In this document: positions 9,940 to 21,258 of the stretch, piece after piece
Position numbering within the stretch: position 1 is the first letter of the stretch
Layout: each line of letters opens with the position of its first letter
Source of the DNA: Colias croceus
Lineage: Eukaryota > Arthropoda > Insecta > Lepidoptera > Pieridae
NCBI RefSeq assembly: GCF_905220415.1
Contig: NC_059556.1
Coordinates: 4,042,501 to 4,106,500, forward strand
Direction: 5' to 3'
Length of the DNA stretch: 64,000 nt
Position numbers and translations under genes: made by a program
The notes under the pieces: generated by a model
Databases searched by the model: none
Told to the model about the DNA's origin: nothing
The model's input: the letters and a program-made list of their open reading frames with translations, nothing else

Positions 9940-12511
9940 AAAAACAATACATACCTACTAGTTTTTATGTTGATTCATCCTGGGCGAGCAAGAAACCTAT
10001 TTAATTGAGTACCTACATAATAATGAATTATATTGCGGTCTTGCTCCACACAATATGATTTCCTAATGCGACATCTATAATCGAAGTTATTACACATTTA
10101 ACGAGCCCTAACAATTAATATCCTTTAAATATCCATGTGATGCAAATACACCCCATCCCCTACGTTGTGGCTAACCCGCAATTGTCTGCTCGTTTCAATT
10201 TAACTCGATTTTATTTTGTAAACACATTGACAGGGGACTGTGGCAAGATGTGTTTATTTTTCGGTGATACAGACATATCTACGTCAATATGACCTCCTTG
10301 ACTTGGCTTATTGTGCGGTTTTAAATGAATTTTATTTACAACGCTGAAAAAGAAAGTGTCGGTCTTGTTTCTTCGTATTGCCGTATAGTCCTCGTGCCGG
10401 ATGACGCTAGGTAGAGCAAATAAATTCATTGAAAAAGCTAAACAATCAAATTAATTTGACATTGACAGGCAGGCGTCCTCAAAGTTAGGTATTAAAATAG
10501 TTATTTTAATTTGCTCGAAATATATCGCCTGATGAAGTTACGCTTAATTGTACCTATACAAGCTATATTAAATAAGCTTTGCATTCAAACAGGACATATG
10601 TATCATAAAAATAAGATTTATTTATTTAATAATAATATTTTTATTCACAATTATCTAACACAGATACATTCTTGTACACTGTAAATAATACTAAAAAATA
10701 ACGCTGACCGTACATTTATGCGTACATCCCACATAGCAACATTCATTTAATATTGTCGTAAATATCCTTATCTTGGAGTTTAGGACATAAACTTTACGGA
10801 CGGTTATTAGCTACTGAGCATCAACATTAGGTCATTTACTTGCAAATGTATCATATTTAATATTTAATAGTGATGTAAAATAAAATTCTATGATATGAGC
10901 TTCTAGATACTTTTTAGTATGCTATGAAAATGTATAATGGTGGTACTTTAACAATATACGCCGGGTTTTTATTAATTTTGAAGAAGTATTAGGTTTGCAA
11001 TTTGAAACATATAAATGTTCTTCCTTATCTAATTCCAGTTCATTTGCTTGTTGATAATTTTTACGGTTACGTGATATTACATATATGTATATGTACATTA
11101 GTGAGAGACAAAAATGCTTCCAAAATTTTCTTAGTATAATATTAATTTTGAAGAACTACACTAGAATTAAATAATAAGATAACCATTTTCCTGTTATATT
11201 TTAAAACAATATTTTGCAATAACGTATAATATACTTAGTTTAATTATATTATATTATCGTTTATTCTAGAATGCTAACTATAATATATTTAAAAAATGCA
11301 GCTTTTCTAACAAGCTAATTACTTGACTATTAACAAACGGAACAATTATGTCCTCAGGAATTTTGTATTTAATTAACGAACCAATGTAAGGCGGGTCAGA
11401 TTACACATGCATTATGCATATTTAATAAATTTAAAATGCAGTAAAATACAACTCTACCTCTTTAACACTTAAGAGTATATACCTACTCTTTTTAAATTAC
11501 TATATTTTACTCCATAATTAAATAGAGAAGAAAGAAGAATCTTATGTATCTTTTCTCTAAATATATCAAATTCTCGTGTCACAAATCACAATGAAATTGA
11601 ACATTAAATTTTGTGTGCCTATTGGGATAATTTGAGAATCGCCTATCTTCTATTTTTCATACCCCTAAGTTAATGAGTAAGGCAGAACAACGTTTGCCAG
11701 GACAACTAGTATCAAACAAAACACTGCTAATGTTACGTGGAAATAATAATTAACAATAAACTCAGCACTGATAATGTCCATATATAATAAGAATCAACTC
11801 CACTTACCAAGTTACACTAATCAATTATTGTCTTCCATTGATTGCATCAATAAAACGGCCATAACGGGATCATTCATAAAAGTTCATCAGAGAATAAATA
11901 TAAATAATGATGGTGCAAGATAAAAGATAAACGAGCCAGAATTCATGGCCTCGTAAATCGAATGCTTCGTGCTCGTTCCTTACGATAAAATGCTTAGTTT
12001 CCTTGAGCTGCTGAATTGCTTAGTTTTTCATATAGGAAGACTTATTGGCTTTTTCTTAATAGTTCTTTAACTAAAGGTCTGGTTGGAACACGCTATTCTT
12101 TAGCCTGAAGAAGTACTACGTATTTGTATCGACGTTATTTATAGAGACGCGGACGTTAAGCATTTTTGAGACAGTGTTTGAGAACCGAGCTATTTACAAA
12201 ACATTAGGTACTTTAGAGTTTAGGACGTAAAAGACACGCAGAAAATATACCTAGCAACGCAAAAAGGGATTTTCCAATCGATATGTACCTACAGAGGAGT
12301 TAGAAACTTTTTGTTTAGGCCTTACGAAGAATATTAGACTTCCATTAGCTACGTACTAAGTTTAGAAATTCAATTATTTTCTATTTTAAGATAAATACAA
12401 AATATATAATATAGAATTAGCTTCTGTTTTCCTCGTGTCAAGATATACAGGAGACAAATGGGATTTTGATCCCTAAAACTATTATTTAAGCATATAGTTA
12501 AATATTTTCTA
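9940..12511. other. AT-rich spacer, nothing identified
   Basis: No gene or RNA is evident. The 72-aa (10211-10429) and 64-aa (12370-12564) minus-strand ORFs lack domain or codon-use support; the second also runs into a Helitron-like repeat. Confidence 0.45.
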
Positions 12512-12618
12512 TCCTTACTAATATTTTTGTTTGTATGTCTCTCTTTGACGGCCCAACGGAGCAATTTTATGACGTCGAATTTCCTTTTTTTCGCGCGGTA
12601 CCGCGGTCAAAAAGCTAG
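12512..12618 (+). mobile_element. Very short Helitron-like element (107 bp)
   Basis: It starts A/TCCTTACTAATATT and ends AAAAAGCTAG/T. A perfect 12-nt palindrome CGCGGTACCGCG (12594-12605) sits 9 nt before the terminal CTAG. A 5' TC, a 3' CTRR, a hairpin about 10 nt upstream and insertion between A and T are the Helitron hallmarks. No RepHel coding region is present, so it is a minimal non-autonomous copy. Confidence 0.65.
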
Positions 12619-13587
12619 TTCATAAACAAATCACACAGAATATTATTAAAATAAATCGCACAAACTATAAACCATACACGCGAAAAGAGTTTCCGTTCAC
12701 CAAGTCACGTCTCAGATTGAAACAGTTCGCAGGACAGCAATAGTGACACTGCTTTGGATTTATAAGTGCATACGAAGATTTACGGGACACAAAGTCTTTT
12801 AATGGCTTTTTCTTTATATAGAACGATATCATTTACGCCGCAGTCGCAGCAGAACTGTGAATTTTGTGCTGTTTTTGTGCTGTTATGAGGAACTAATCGT
12901 TAATGGGGATATTTAGACTTACATTATGATAAGAACACAACACAATTTTCAAGGTATTGAGGTTGATGAGTTGCTGAGGTTTCCAGATTCCATCATACAA
13001 TAATTAAACCCCAAAGATATATCTACGTACATTTGATGAAGCTCTATATGATAAACTAAACGACCTTTATTATCTGTAACACCTCAATCGTTTCCTAAAT
13101 CCATTACTACTAACTGTTGTTGCCATTTTTCTTACAGCAAATTTTTTCCTCTTCCCGCGAAAACATTGAAGTTTGCAAGATTGAAACAATGGCACAAAAT
13201 GGACGATTGCCATATGTTCTTCATATAATGTAGGTCACATCACGGCCGAGGGTTCATTTGCATACTTTGCGTTTTAAAGGTCACGAACAAACATTTTATA
13301 AAGGCTTAGTGGAGCATTTCACTCATGTAGACGACGAAATTATGATCTAAAATTACGATTTTGTGGTGCATAAATTTCGTCTCTGTAAATAAATCCCGAT
13401 CTGGCTCTTCTTAAACTATAATTATGTCTGTTGTAGAAAACGTTTATTAACACCCATTTATGAGCTTTATTTGTACGTTTGTGTATAAGTATAACCGTCT
13501 CCTACGGACTTGATTTTGCTAAATTTTTACGGGACAGACTTAATTGAAGCTATTTTTAAATTCACAATTCAATTATCATATTAAAAA
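12619..13587. other. Unique spacer with some regulatory-like motifs
   Basis: No gene seen. Around 13230-13320 the sequence is less AT-biased and contains an octamer-like ATTTGCAT and AAAGGTCA, a nuclear-receptor half-site. An enhancer is conceivable but unsupported. Confidence 0.3.
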
Positions 13588-13820
13588 CTAGATTTCCGCC
13601 CGCGGCTTCGCCCGCGTTTGCAAAGGAAAACCCGCATAGTTCCCGTTCCCGTGGGATTTCCGGGATAAAAACTATCCTATGTGTTAATCCAAGTTACCCT
13701 CTATATGTGTGCTAAATTTCATTGTAATCGGTTCAGTAGTTTTTACGTGAAAGAGTAACAAACATCCATACATCCATACATCCATACTTACAAACTTTCG
13801 CCTTTATAATATATATTTGA
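13588..13820 (-). mobile_element. Helitron-like repeat
   Basis: In reverse orientation it starts TCAAATATATATTATAAAGG and ends in CTAG (13588-13591), with CCGCGG in the GC-rich block just inside. It is flanked by A and T as for Helitron insertion. The interior carries CCCGCATAGTTCCCGTTCCC and a CATCCATA tandem run (13765-13788). Confidence 0.65.
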
Positions 13821-14402
13821 TAATAAAAAACTTTTGATGGTCATGCCGAGATTGATTACATTAATTAATGTCTAATAATAAACGTTGAAAGCTCTATGTA
13901 AAATTGAAATCACAATGCGAAAAATATAGGAATATATAGGAATAGGAATTCTTCATTAATGTTCTATCATACTGATACAGAATATTAGGCTATGTAGCAA
14001 TATTCTGTCAGGATTATTGAATCTCCATGAATGAGCTAGGCTATGAGAACTTAGCCTTTGATAGTATTACTATCTAATCTGTAGTAAGTCATCATCTCGA
14101 ACCAGGATTATTGTATAAGTGTATGATCTCAAGTCAATAGATTACATTTGCTTGAATAGGCCGGATTTCTGAAGAAATATTGGAATTTTATTGCTGATCT
14201 AAATTAATTTTAATTGCTTAAACCTCTTATAAATAAAAGGTTTATGTAATACCTTATTCCAATGGTATTCATTATATTCAGTCTATTTTAGTTACATTTT
14301 GTTCACGAATAAAACATTTGTGTACAATTTAGCAAGCAAAAAATTTTCTTGTGTCGCAAGTTTAAAATGAATATTTTTAATTAAATACAATTTCTTAAAT
14401 TG

Positions 14403-14510
14403 TTTTATTTATTTATTTATTATGAGCCATGGCTGTCCCACTGCTGAGCAAAGGCCTCTCTTCCCTCAATCCATTTCTCCCTATTTTGAGCAATTTTGCT
14501 CTTAAATTGT
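14403..14510 (-). mobile_element. RTE retrotransposon 3' end fragment
   Basis: On the minus strand this encodes ...SKIAQNREKWIEGREAFA and QQWDSHGS, then a stop at about 14424, followed at once by an AATA-type tail (TTATTTATTTATTTATTA on the plus strand). It aligns with the C terminus of the intact RTE ORF in this window (IAQDRDSWKRFGEAFAQHWD). It is a 5'-truncated copy of a related RTE family. Confidence 0.7.
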
Positions 14511-14653
14511 TAAAGTATATAATATGTTTTCTATCAAAAGGGTACACGTGTGCAAAATAATATTAGAAACACGTTTCAAAGAGTTCCTATTCATGTTGTT
14601 TTCCCGGTAAACTAAAGAAAGCTATAAGCTAACAAAATACAAGACATTGCAAA

Positions 14654-14801
14654 TCTATACTAATACCTATTATAAAGGTGAAGAGTTTGAACGCGCTAAT
14701 CTCGGGAACTACTGGTCCGATTTGAAAAATTATTACGGCGTTGGATAGCCCATTTATCGAGGAAAGCTATCATCGCAGACCAACAGAAATCAAACCTATA
14801 T
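14654..14801 (+). mobile_element. Helitron-like repeat, 3' end lost
   Basis: It starts A/TCTATACTAATACCTATTAT and contains GAACGCGCTAATCTCGGGAA, CTACTGGTCCGATTTGAAAA and TTTATCGAGGAAAG, which are shared with the copies at 33555 and 36711. The terminal GC hairpin and CTAG are missing. Confidence 0.6.
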
Positions 14802-15460
14802 AATAAAAACGATTTATTATGAATTTGCTTTTGTCCCTAATTGTAATTAAGACGAGTCCAAGCAAGTTTAAGACCCATTATGTCATCATTACAAAACCGA
14901 GGGTCATTTGGGTTCGTAATTAACTCCTTCTAGTTCTACACTTATATAAGCTGACAAGGAATAAACATCTTGAAGTTAGTTGTTTGTATGTCTGACCGTA
15001 AAGGACGTGTAGATAATGGCAGAATTGAGAAGTTTGGAAGTAAAATATTAGTTTATTTAAAGGTCAAGGCCTAGTTAGAGAAAATATTATATTAAAATGA
15101 TACATTTTTTTTGTACGTATTCAGGGTATTATAAAACGAAAAAATTGTTAAAATAAAACGGAACTTTACTAGTAACTAATGAAAATGTTTTTTAACCAAA
15201 AAATATTTAATAAATAACTAAGTATTTTCATATTCATTTATAAATTATTGTTACTTTTATTTTTATTTTTACAGATATGATGACAACCAGACCCGATGAG
15301 GCTTCTATGAACACAGAAGCTATATATCCAACATTTAAGGCTTATCACCCTGACCACAAAAATTTCAATTAGAAACCCGCATTGAAATCTCTTTCCTGTC
15401 CGACTCTACTACTTACATAGATAGAGTGTTTTAAGTGGAACGTTTTAGTATATAATTTAT
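14802..15460. other. AT-rich spacer, nothing identified
   Basis: No gene, RNA or clear repeat is seen. Confidence 0.4.
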
Positions 15461-15503
15461 TAGGTTTTAGACAAAGCGGTCGAAGCCGCAGGAGGTAAGC
15501 TAG
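15461..15503 (+). mobile_element. Helitron-like 3' fragment
   Basis: AGGTTTTAGACAAAGCGG followed by GAAGCCGCAGGAGGTAAGCTAG/T matches the 3' terminal region of the inverted copy at 21093-21258 (TTACCGCCCGCGG and GTCTAAAAC when reversed). Confidence 0.45.
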
Positions 15504-16709
15504 TATCGAATATAGCATTCTATTTTACCCAAACCACATCATAACCACAGACTACTAACCGTCCCCGGTTCCAGCCATACGTCAAGTGTGCATGTGTTTG
15601 TGATCGTCATTGTACAACGTATTAACAATAAATCACACACGTCCACATTATTGTGCCACTACACGAAGGATTACAATGGCTTCATTACATCTTCAAGTTG
15701 GCTGCTAGGTTTAATATGGAACAATATTTAGATTCTATCGTTTATTAATACTTGATAAATTATAAACAGAGAAAATGTATTTATGAATGTTTATCACTGT
15801 CTCGCGCAAAAAAGTGGATCGGATCTGTATGAAATTTGTCACAATATAGTGTATGGATTAGCGCAAAGGCTCTCTATTTTTCTGACTTTTAAATAAATGA
15901 ATATGTTATAAAGAGTGCATGCAGGCAAAATACAGCATATGCACTCACAAATAACGTGACTTTTGAATAAAACCACAGAATAATAGAGTAGCTAGCTAAT
16001 AAAATTGATTTTTAAAATCTATTCAGTAGAATCTGTGATTATCCAAACGTGACAAAATCACAAACTTTACCTCCTTATAATATATGTGAGTTACATTTCT
16101 AGCAAGACGATTATCTTATTTGTTAATTAGTCTAAGTTATAATGAATTCATTATCCAAGAGCATAAACTGCTATAAATTATTATTAGCAGTAATTAAAGA
16201 ATAAGCCTATAAAATATTATTATTTATGGCTCAACTAATTGCTCTGAAGGTTGTTTCTACTTTAGTAGCTGTATTTTTTGCGTTTGTATTAATCTATATT
16301 ATAATAGGTTACAGACTATAATATAAGAAATAATTTATACATTTCATAACATTATTCAACTTCAACCTTTAAGCAGTACCAATGATTCTGCTACAATACC
16401 TGTAGATACAACCTTCAGATCTTACAGAGCCGTACCTACTGATTTCTTTTTTTAACTTAGCTCCCTATCATATTAATAGTTATAAACTGCATACTAGAAG
16501 TGGGATTGAGGGTAATCGGTCTAAGCCGGGTCAATATTCCGCCCTGACTATAAATTGAGTTTAATTCTATAAATAATACATACAAATATATGTTCTAGTA
16601 ATAAATAGAACCACAACTATTTGATTAAACACTAAGTAATTACATACACCTTTCGCTATATGTTTGTACTAACGCAAATTGCGCGTTAGAAAAGCGACCG
16701 AGCAAGACT

Positions 16710-16710
<1 letters not shown>
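15504..16710. other. AT-rich spacer, nothing identified
   Basis: No gene or RNA is seen. A small palindrome CTAACGC...GCGTTAG lies at about 16670-16690, just before the LINE insertion. Confidence 0.4.

Positions 16711-16711
<1 letters not shown>

Positions 16712-16741
<30 letters not shown>
16712..16741 (-). repeat. Poly(A) tail of the LINE (T30 on plus strand)
   Basis: Thirty uninterrupted T residues adjoin the LINE 3' UTR, marking the 3' terminus of the minus-strand element. Its purity argues for recent insertion. Confidence 0.9.
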
Positions 16742-16743
<2 letters not shown>

Positions 16744-16799
16744 TGACGATAGGGAAGAGCTTGACCACAATCTCGCCTGATGTTAAGCTGAGATGTGGT

Positions 16800-19727
16800 C
16801 TAAGATGGTACGCGCTTCCCTAGAAGGTACCTGTTCACTCTACGCTTGAAGACCCCCATATTGTACTCGTCGGGGAACACAGATTCAGGAAGCATGTTCC
16901 AGTCCCTTGCGGTTCGGATAAAGAATGTGGAATCGAACCGCTTAGTCCGGGTACATGGAACGTCCACCATATGGCGATGCCTAGAATCTGTGCGCCTCGA
17001 CGATCGATGGAAGAACGGGGATGGCGGAACAAGATCGTGCAGTTCCGCAGCGCACTCACCAAAGTGTATCCGATAGAAGACCGATAAGCTAGCCACTCTA
17101 CGGCGGTGACCGAGGCTCTGGAGTTTTCTGCCTACAAGATCATCGTCGTTAATGAGCCTCTTGGCACGCCTCTCTATCGCCTCAAGCGCCTCCAGCTGGT
17201 ACTTGGCGGAACCATCCCAGAGGTGAGAGCAGTATTCCATACACGATCGGACTTGTGCCTGATAAAGATTGAGCAACTGTCCCGGGCTGAAATACTGTCT
17301 CACCTTCGCCAGAATTCCAAGCTTTTTTGAGGCAACTTGGGCTTTTGATTCTATGAAGGAACCAAAGTTCAGAGTAGGCGTTAAGGTGATACCAAGAAGC
17401 TCGAGGTGGTTAGTTATCGGCACGGACACACCTTGGAAAGTCGGAGTCAGATGGAATGGACTCCGTTTAGCGGAGAATAGACACGCCTGGGTCTTAGACG
17501 CATTGAACTTGACCAGATTGGCATCGCCCCAATCGGAGACCGCCTGTAAGGACAAGTTCATGCGATCGACCATCGCCTCTCGTAGAGACTGAATTTGTGC
17601 CATACTGGTTCGCGCATTGGATACATATCTCTCCACAACAGTGCTATCGTCTGCGTACCCATAGATACCGGGTTTCAGCAGATCGTTGATATGTAGCAGG
17701 AAGAGTGTTGCGGAGAGAACTGATCCCTGAGGGACCCCGGCATTAATAGCCATTTGGTCGGACGAGCAGCCGTCGACGACTACCCGAAGCGACCGGTCTC
17801 TCAGGAAATCTGAGATCCAGGCACAGAGACCAGCAGGCAGACCGTAGGATGAAAGCTTGCCAATAAGACTATCATGCCAGACCCTATCAAAGGCCTTCGA
17901 GATATCAAGGGAGACAGCAAGTGCTTCACCATGATTCTCGATGGCCTCGCTCCAGATGTAGGTGGCGTACGCTAGAAGATCCCCAGTAGACCGGTTTCGG
18001 CGGAACCCATACTGTCGGTCACTGAGGAGGTCGTTCGCTTCTAGGTGTGCCAGGAGCCGGCTGTTCAGTACACGTTCCATAGTCTTACAGAGTATGGACG
18101 TGACTGAAATTGGCCTGTAGTTGGAAGGGTCGGCGCGACTGCCTTTTTTGGGCACAGGCTGCACGTTGGCAAGTTTCCATGATTTCGGTACTTTTCCAGT
18201 CGTCATCGAAAGGCGAAAGAGGCGTGTCAAAACAGGAGCAAGTTCAGGCGCACAGGTTTTTAGAACTATGGCTGGAATTCCATCAGGGCCACTGGCTTTA
18301 TTCACATCAAGATTCCGCAGCGTTTTGAGAACCTCCGTCTGACGGATGCGAATTTCCGGCATATTCGCCTCGCATCCAGGTAGACTGGGAGGTTTTGCGC
18401 TGGCGGAATCTAGACGAGAATTTTCCGCAAAGAGAGTAGCAAATAGGTTCGCTTTCTCTACGGCGGTGTGAGCCAGTGTCCCGTCTGGTTTCAGCAGTGG
18501 AGGAAGTGAGGGGCGGCAGAAATTCGATTCAACCGACTTTGCCAGGGACCAAAACGCTTTACTACCGGAGGGGTAAGAAGCCAGTTTGCTCCCTATACGG
18601 CTAACGTGGTCGAATCGAGCTTTCCGTAGAGCCTTCTTGCAGGACTTGGCGGCCCGGTTAAAGGCTTTCTTCTTTTCTGATACGTCCTTCGCTTTGCGGT
18701 GTCGAGCGTCAACCCAAGCTAGGTATGCCTCATGCTTTAGCGCTTCAGCGCGTCTGCAATCGGCTCTGAACCAGGGCTGAGCTTTGCCGGACATGGCTAC
18801 GTCCGAGAATGGAATAAAGTACTCCATTCCCTGTCGCAACACATCAGTCACAGCATCCGCGCAGGTCGAAGGGTCTTCAGAAGAAAAGCAGACAGGCCGC
18901 CAAGGATATGACGCAAAAAAAGAACGCATCTCATCCCAATCTGCTGACTTGTATTGCCACACGCGCCGAGAGCCCTTAGGACTGGGATCGGGCGGCGAGT
19001 AGACAGATACAGATTTCACCAGACAGTGATCGGAGCTGCCAAGCGGCGAGGAAATCGCTACCGAGTAACGGTCTGGATCTGTTGTCAGCAGAAGGTCCAA
19101 GCAATTGGCTGTATGGCTCTCAACATCAGGAACCCGCGTCGCTCCTTGAACCAGCTGGGTGAGATTCAATGCTATAGCGAGTTTACGCATCTCTCTCCCA
19201 GCGAGGTCAGTGCACTGGTATGGGTATAGCCACTCCTGGTGGTGGGCATTAAAATCCCCCAGTAACACAAGCTGAGCGGAAGGGTATTTGTGTTGAGCAG
19301 CGTCCGCCGCCTCACTTAGGTACTCTGTGAGCCTGATCGTCTCCTGGTCTCCGCTGTGCGCCCGGTAGACACATGCATAGAGAAGCTTCTCAGGGCCTGT
19401 GTCCACCAGCATCCATAGTACGGAAAAATGGGGGTCTTCAAGATACCGGAGACGCCGACAACAGATGTCGTCTCGGACGTACGCGCACACACCTGACCGA
19501 GCTTTAAAATTGTGCTCCAGGGTGTAGCCGGGATAAGAAAGGTACGCCAGATCAGACGGACATATTATCTGAGTCTCCGTGAGGAACAAGATACAGGGTT
19601 TATGAGTCTCCAGGTGGAAGTGGACTGCAGCGAGATTTGAGTGGAGACCTCTGATGTTAGTGAGGTCCACTTTTAGCGAGAGGGAGTGCTGCCGCTGTGC
19701 AACCTTATTTCTGTATCTTGCTTTCAT
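16800..19727 (-). CDS. LINE endonuclease-reverse transcriptase polyprotein (intact ORF)
   Basis: This 975-aa protein would nick the target DNA and copy the element's RNA into it. An APE-type endonuclease lies at about residues 18-240: the TETQ glutamate near 51, GDFNAHH at 157-163, LDLLL at 210-214 and SSDH at 231-234. A linker follows, then a reverse transcriptase at about 465-740: NKASGPDGIP near 475-484, SLDISKAFDRVW at 605-616, AGVPQGSVLS at 662-671 and the catalytic YADD at 690-693. The C-terminal region has the RTARDWNMLPESVF and FKRRVNRYLLGKR segments usual in CR1/Jockey/Daphne-type LINEs. The frame has no stop or frameshift, so the copy is young or selected. Start: the first ATG of the frame (19725-19727). 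The stop is TAG at 16800-16802. The clade is uncertain; that it is a LINE polyprotein is not. Confidence 0.93.
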   Translation of the reverse strand: MKARYRNKVAQRQHSLSLKVDLTNIRGLHSNLAAVHFHLETHKPCILFLTETQIICPSDLAYLSYPGYTLEHNFKARSGVCAYVRDDICCRRLRYLEDPHFSVLWMLVDTGPEKLLYACVYRAHSGDQETIRLTEYLSEAADAAQHKYPSAQLVLLGDFNAHHQEWLYPYQCTDLAGREMRKLAIALNLTQLVQGATRVPDVESHTANCLDLLLTTDPDRYSVAISSPLGSSDHCLVKSVSVYSPPDPSPKGSRRVWQYKSADWDEMRSFFASYPWRPVCFSSEDPSTCADAVTDVLRQGMEYFIPFSDVAMSGKAQPWFRADCRRAEALKHEAYLAWVDARHRKAKDVSEKKKAFNRAAKSCKKALRKARFDHVSRIGSKLASYPSGSKAFWSLAKSVESNFCRPSLPPLLKPDGTLAHTAVEKANLFATLFAENSRLDSASAKPPSLPGCEANMPEIRIRQTEVLKTLRNLDVNKASGPDGIPAIVLKTCAPELAPVLTRLFRLSMTTGKVPKSWKLANVQPVPKKGSRADPSNYRPISVTSILCKTMERVLNSRLLAHLEANDLLSDRQYGFRRNRSTGDLLAYATYIWSEAIENHGEALAVSLDISKAFDRVWHDSLIGKLSSYGLPAGLCAWISDFLRDRSLRVVVDGCSSDQMAINAGVPQGSVLSATLFLLHINDLLKPGIYGYADDSTVVERYVSNARTSMAQIQSLREAMVDRMNLSLQAVSDWGDANLVKFNASKTQACLFSAKRSPFHLTPTFQGVSVPITNHLELLGITLTPTLNFGSFIESKAQVASKKLGILAKVRQYFSPGQLLNLYQAQVRSCMEYCSHLWDGSAKYQLEALEAIERRAKRLINDDDLVGRKLQSLGHRRRVASLSVFYRIHFGECAAELHDLVPPSPFFHRSSRRTDSRHRHMVDVPCTRTKRFDSTFFIRTARDWNMLPESVFPDEYNMGVFKRRVNRYLLGKRVPS

Positions 19728-20120
19728 GATTTTGTTAGAGGAGAGTGAAGTAGGTGTGAAGACGGCAGTGAATCGAGGCGCGTAACATCAGGACCAGAGA
19801 CACACACTTAGCAGCCGCATTATTGGGGACTAGTCTGGAGACTGCGGGGACGCCCGAGCCCCCCCCAAGTTGTCCATAGGGCCCTCTCATCCGGTCGCCG
19901 ACCGGCACTATGGCGCAACTTGGGATTTTTCGCTGGTTGGCGGGGCAGCCTTTCGCGAGTGGCTAGCAGGCTACTTGGGCCCCCTACTGACCAGCGGTCG
20001 GCCAGCGGTGCACCGTGCCTCGGATCCCGCTACCCTCCATGACTAGCCACCAGATGCAGAAACGTCAGTGTGCGTCAGATCGTCCCGATTGTCAAAGCGC
20101 AACTGATTCGACCCGATTTG

Positions 20121-21092
20121 TACAGTTGTGTACTGTAATTCTTTTCAAAGAGTTAGTGGAGAATAAGGTTTAATTTACAATAATTAGTGTCCCGGTCTCC
20201 ACTCTGATTACGGCCAGTGTTTCGTCTTGTAATTATTATGTAATTAGCACCAACCGTGTTTCTCGTAATAGCCTTAAAAACTGTATAAAATAAACTCGCT
20301 AAAAATTGCCCTGACGAGAGGTAATCTTTGTATAACGGGTTTAATTTAGTGAATTGCTTCGTGGGGTTCGCTTAAGGCAATTTCGACTTAAGTACTTATT
20401 TTGAAAGTTTTTTCAAGAAATGGATGTTGTGTAAAATCCGCGTTTAGAATCCGTTAAAAAATCTTTAATTTCTAAAAGGCATAATCAGTTTATTTTTAAT
20501 CAAGCTTTAACACTCCTCAATAGGCAGGTCCCCAAAAGCGAATAAATAGCATTGCGAAGCAATTGCTGCGCAAAGCAGCTCGTAGGAGTGGACGTAGCTC
20601 GCCCAAGGCTCGTCAGACGAATTTGACGTATCTATGCACTTATTTTTCGGCGCGCCTATTGGAAATTCTGGCGATTATTTGCTTTGCTATCATATTTGTT
20701 GATTGTATTTTATTACATGATAAACCCGATATTAATATGCAATATAATATGGCCAAGGCCAAGCTCTTATTGACTTAACAACGATCTTAAATCTCAAACG
20801 GGACCTAATTGTAAAACTGCAAAGCCACGAAAGCGTAGAAGTTTACGTTGTTAATGAAACAATGTACTGGGTGTTCCTCCGGCCGTCTAATTATCGGGAA
20901 CAAGAGAGCAGCAAATTAGCTTTGACTGTCACAAAGGGCGGAGAATCCGCAGGCGAGATATTTGAGCCGCTGTATGTATAGTGGATAGAGCTTTTAACGG
21001 TGTAATAAAATATTGTATAATAGATAAAAATTTGAAAGTAATCATAAATAGATTAAACATGTGAAACTAAGAAGTTTTAGGTTATAAGTATA
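20121..21092. other. Spacer with a possible conserved non-coding element
   Basis: No gene seen. About 20835-20985 is less AT-biased and complex, with CGGCCGTCTAATTATCGGG (a homeodomain-type TAATTA core) and AAAGGGCGGAGAATCCGCAG. It does not match any repeat family I know. The 71-aa ORF at 20563-20778 lies in DNA with small palindromes (GCAATTGC, GCTGCGCAAAGCAGC) and is not convincing. Confidence 0.3.
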
Positions 21093-21258
21093 CTAGCTTA
21101 CCGCCCGCGGATTCGCCCGCTTTGTCTAAAACCTTCCTCTTGAATCACTCTAACTATTAAAAAAAAACCTCATCAAAATCCGTTGCGTAGTTTTAAAGGT
21201 TTAAGCATACAAAGGGACATAGGGACAGAGAAAGCGACTTTATTTTATACTATGTAGA
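21093..21258 (-). mobile_element. Helitron-like repeat
   Basis: In reverse orientation it runs TCTACATAGTATAAAATAAA to GGTAAGCTAG, with CCGCGG in the subterminal GC block (near 21105). The interior includes AAATCCGTTGCGTAGTTTTA and GGGACATAGGGACAGAGAAA, both common in Lepidoptera. Confidence 0.55.

Larger units (their letters stand above)
16711..20120 (-). mobile_element. CR1/Jockey-group non-LTR retrotransposon with poly(A) tail
   Basis: The minus-strand element ends in an uninterrupted 30-nt poly(A), seen as T at 16712-16741, preceded by an 89-bp 3' UTR. It contains one long intact endonuclease-RT ORF and about 390 bp of GC-rich sequence upstream of its ATG. The 5' boundary is set where the GC-rich composition drops, near 20120, and is approximate. 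No ORF1 (gag-like) frame lies upstream, so it is either 5'-truncated or from a clade with a single ORF, such as Daphne-like elements. I could not find a target duplication. Confidence 0.85.

Noticed and set aside
13765..13788. CRISPR-like or functional tandem array
   Set aside because: A short CATCCATA microsatellite within a Helitron-like copy; a eukaryotic context makes CRISPR irrelevant.
16835..19229. Many plus- and minus-strand ORFs of 60-110 aa inside the LINE
   Set aside because: They are alternative-frame shadows of the 975-aa reverse transcriptase ORF.
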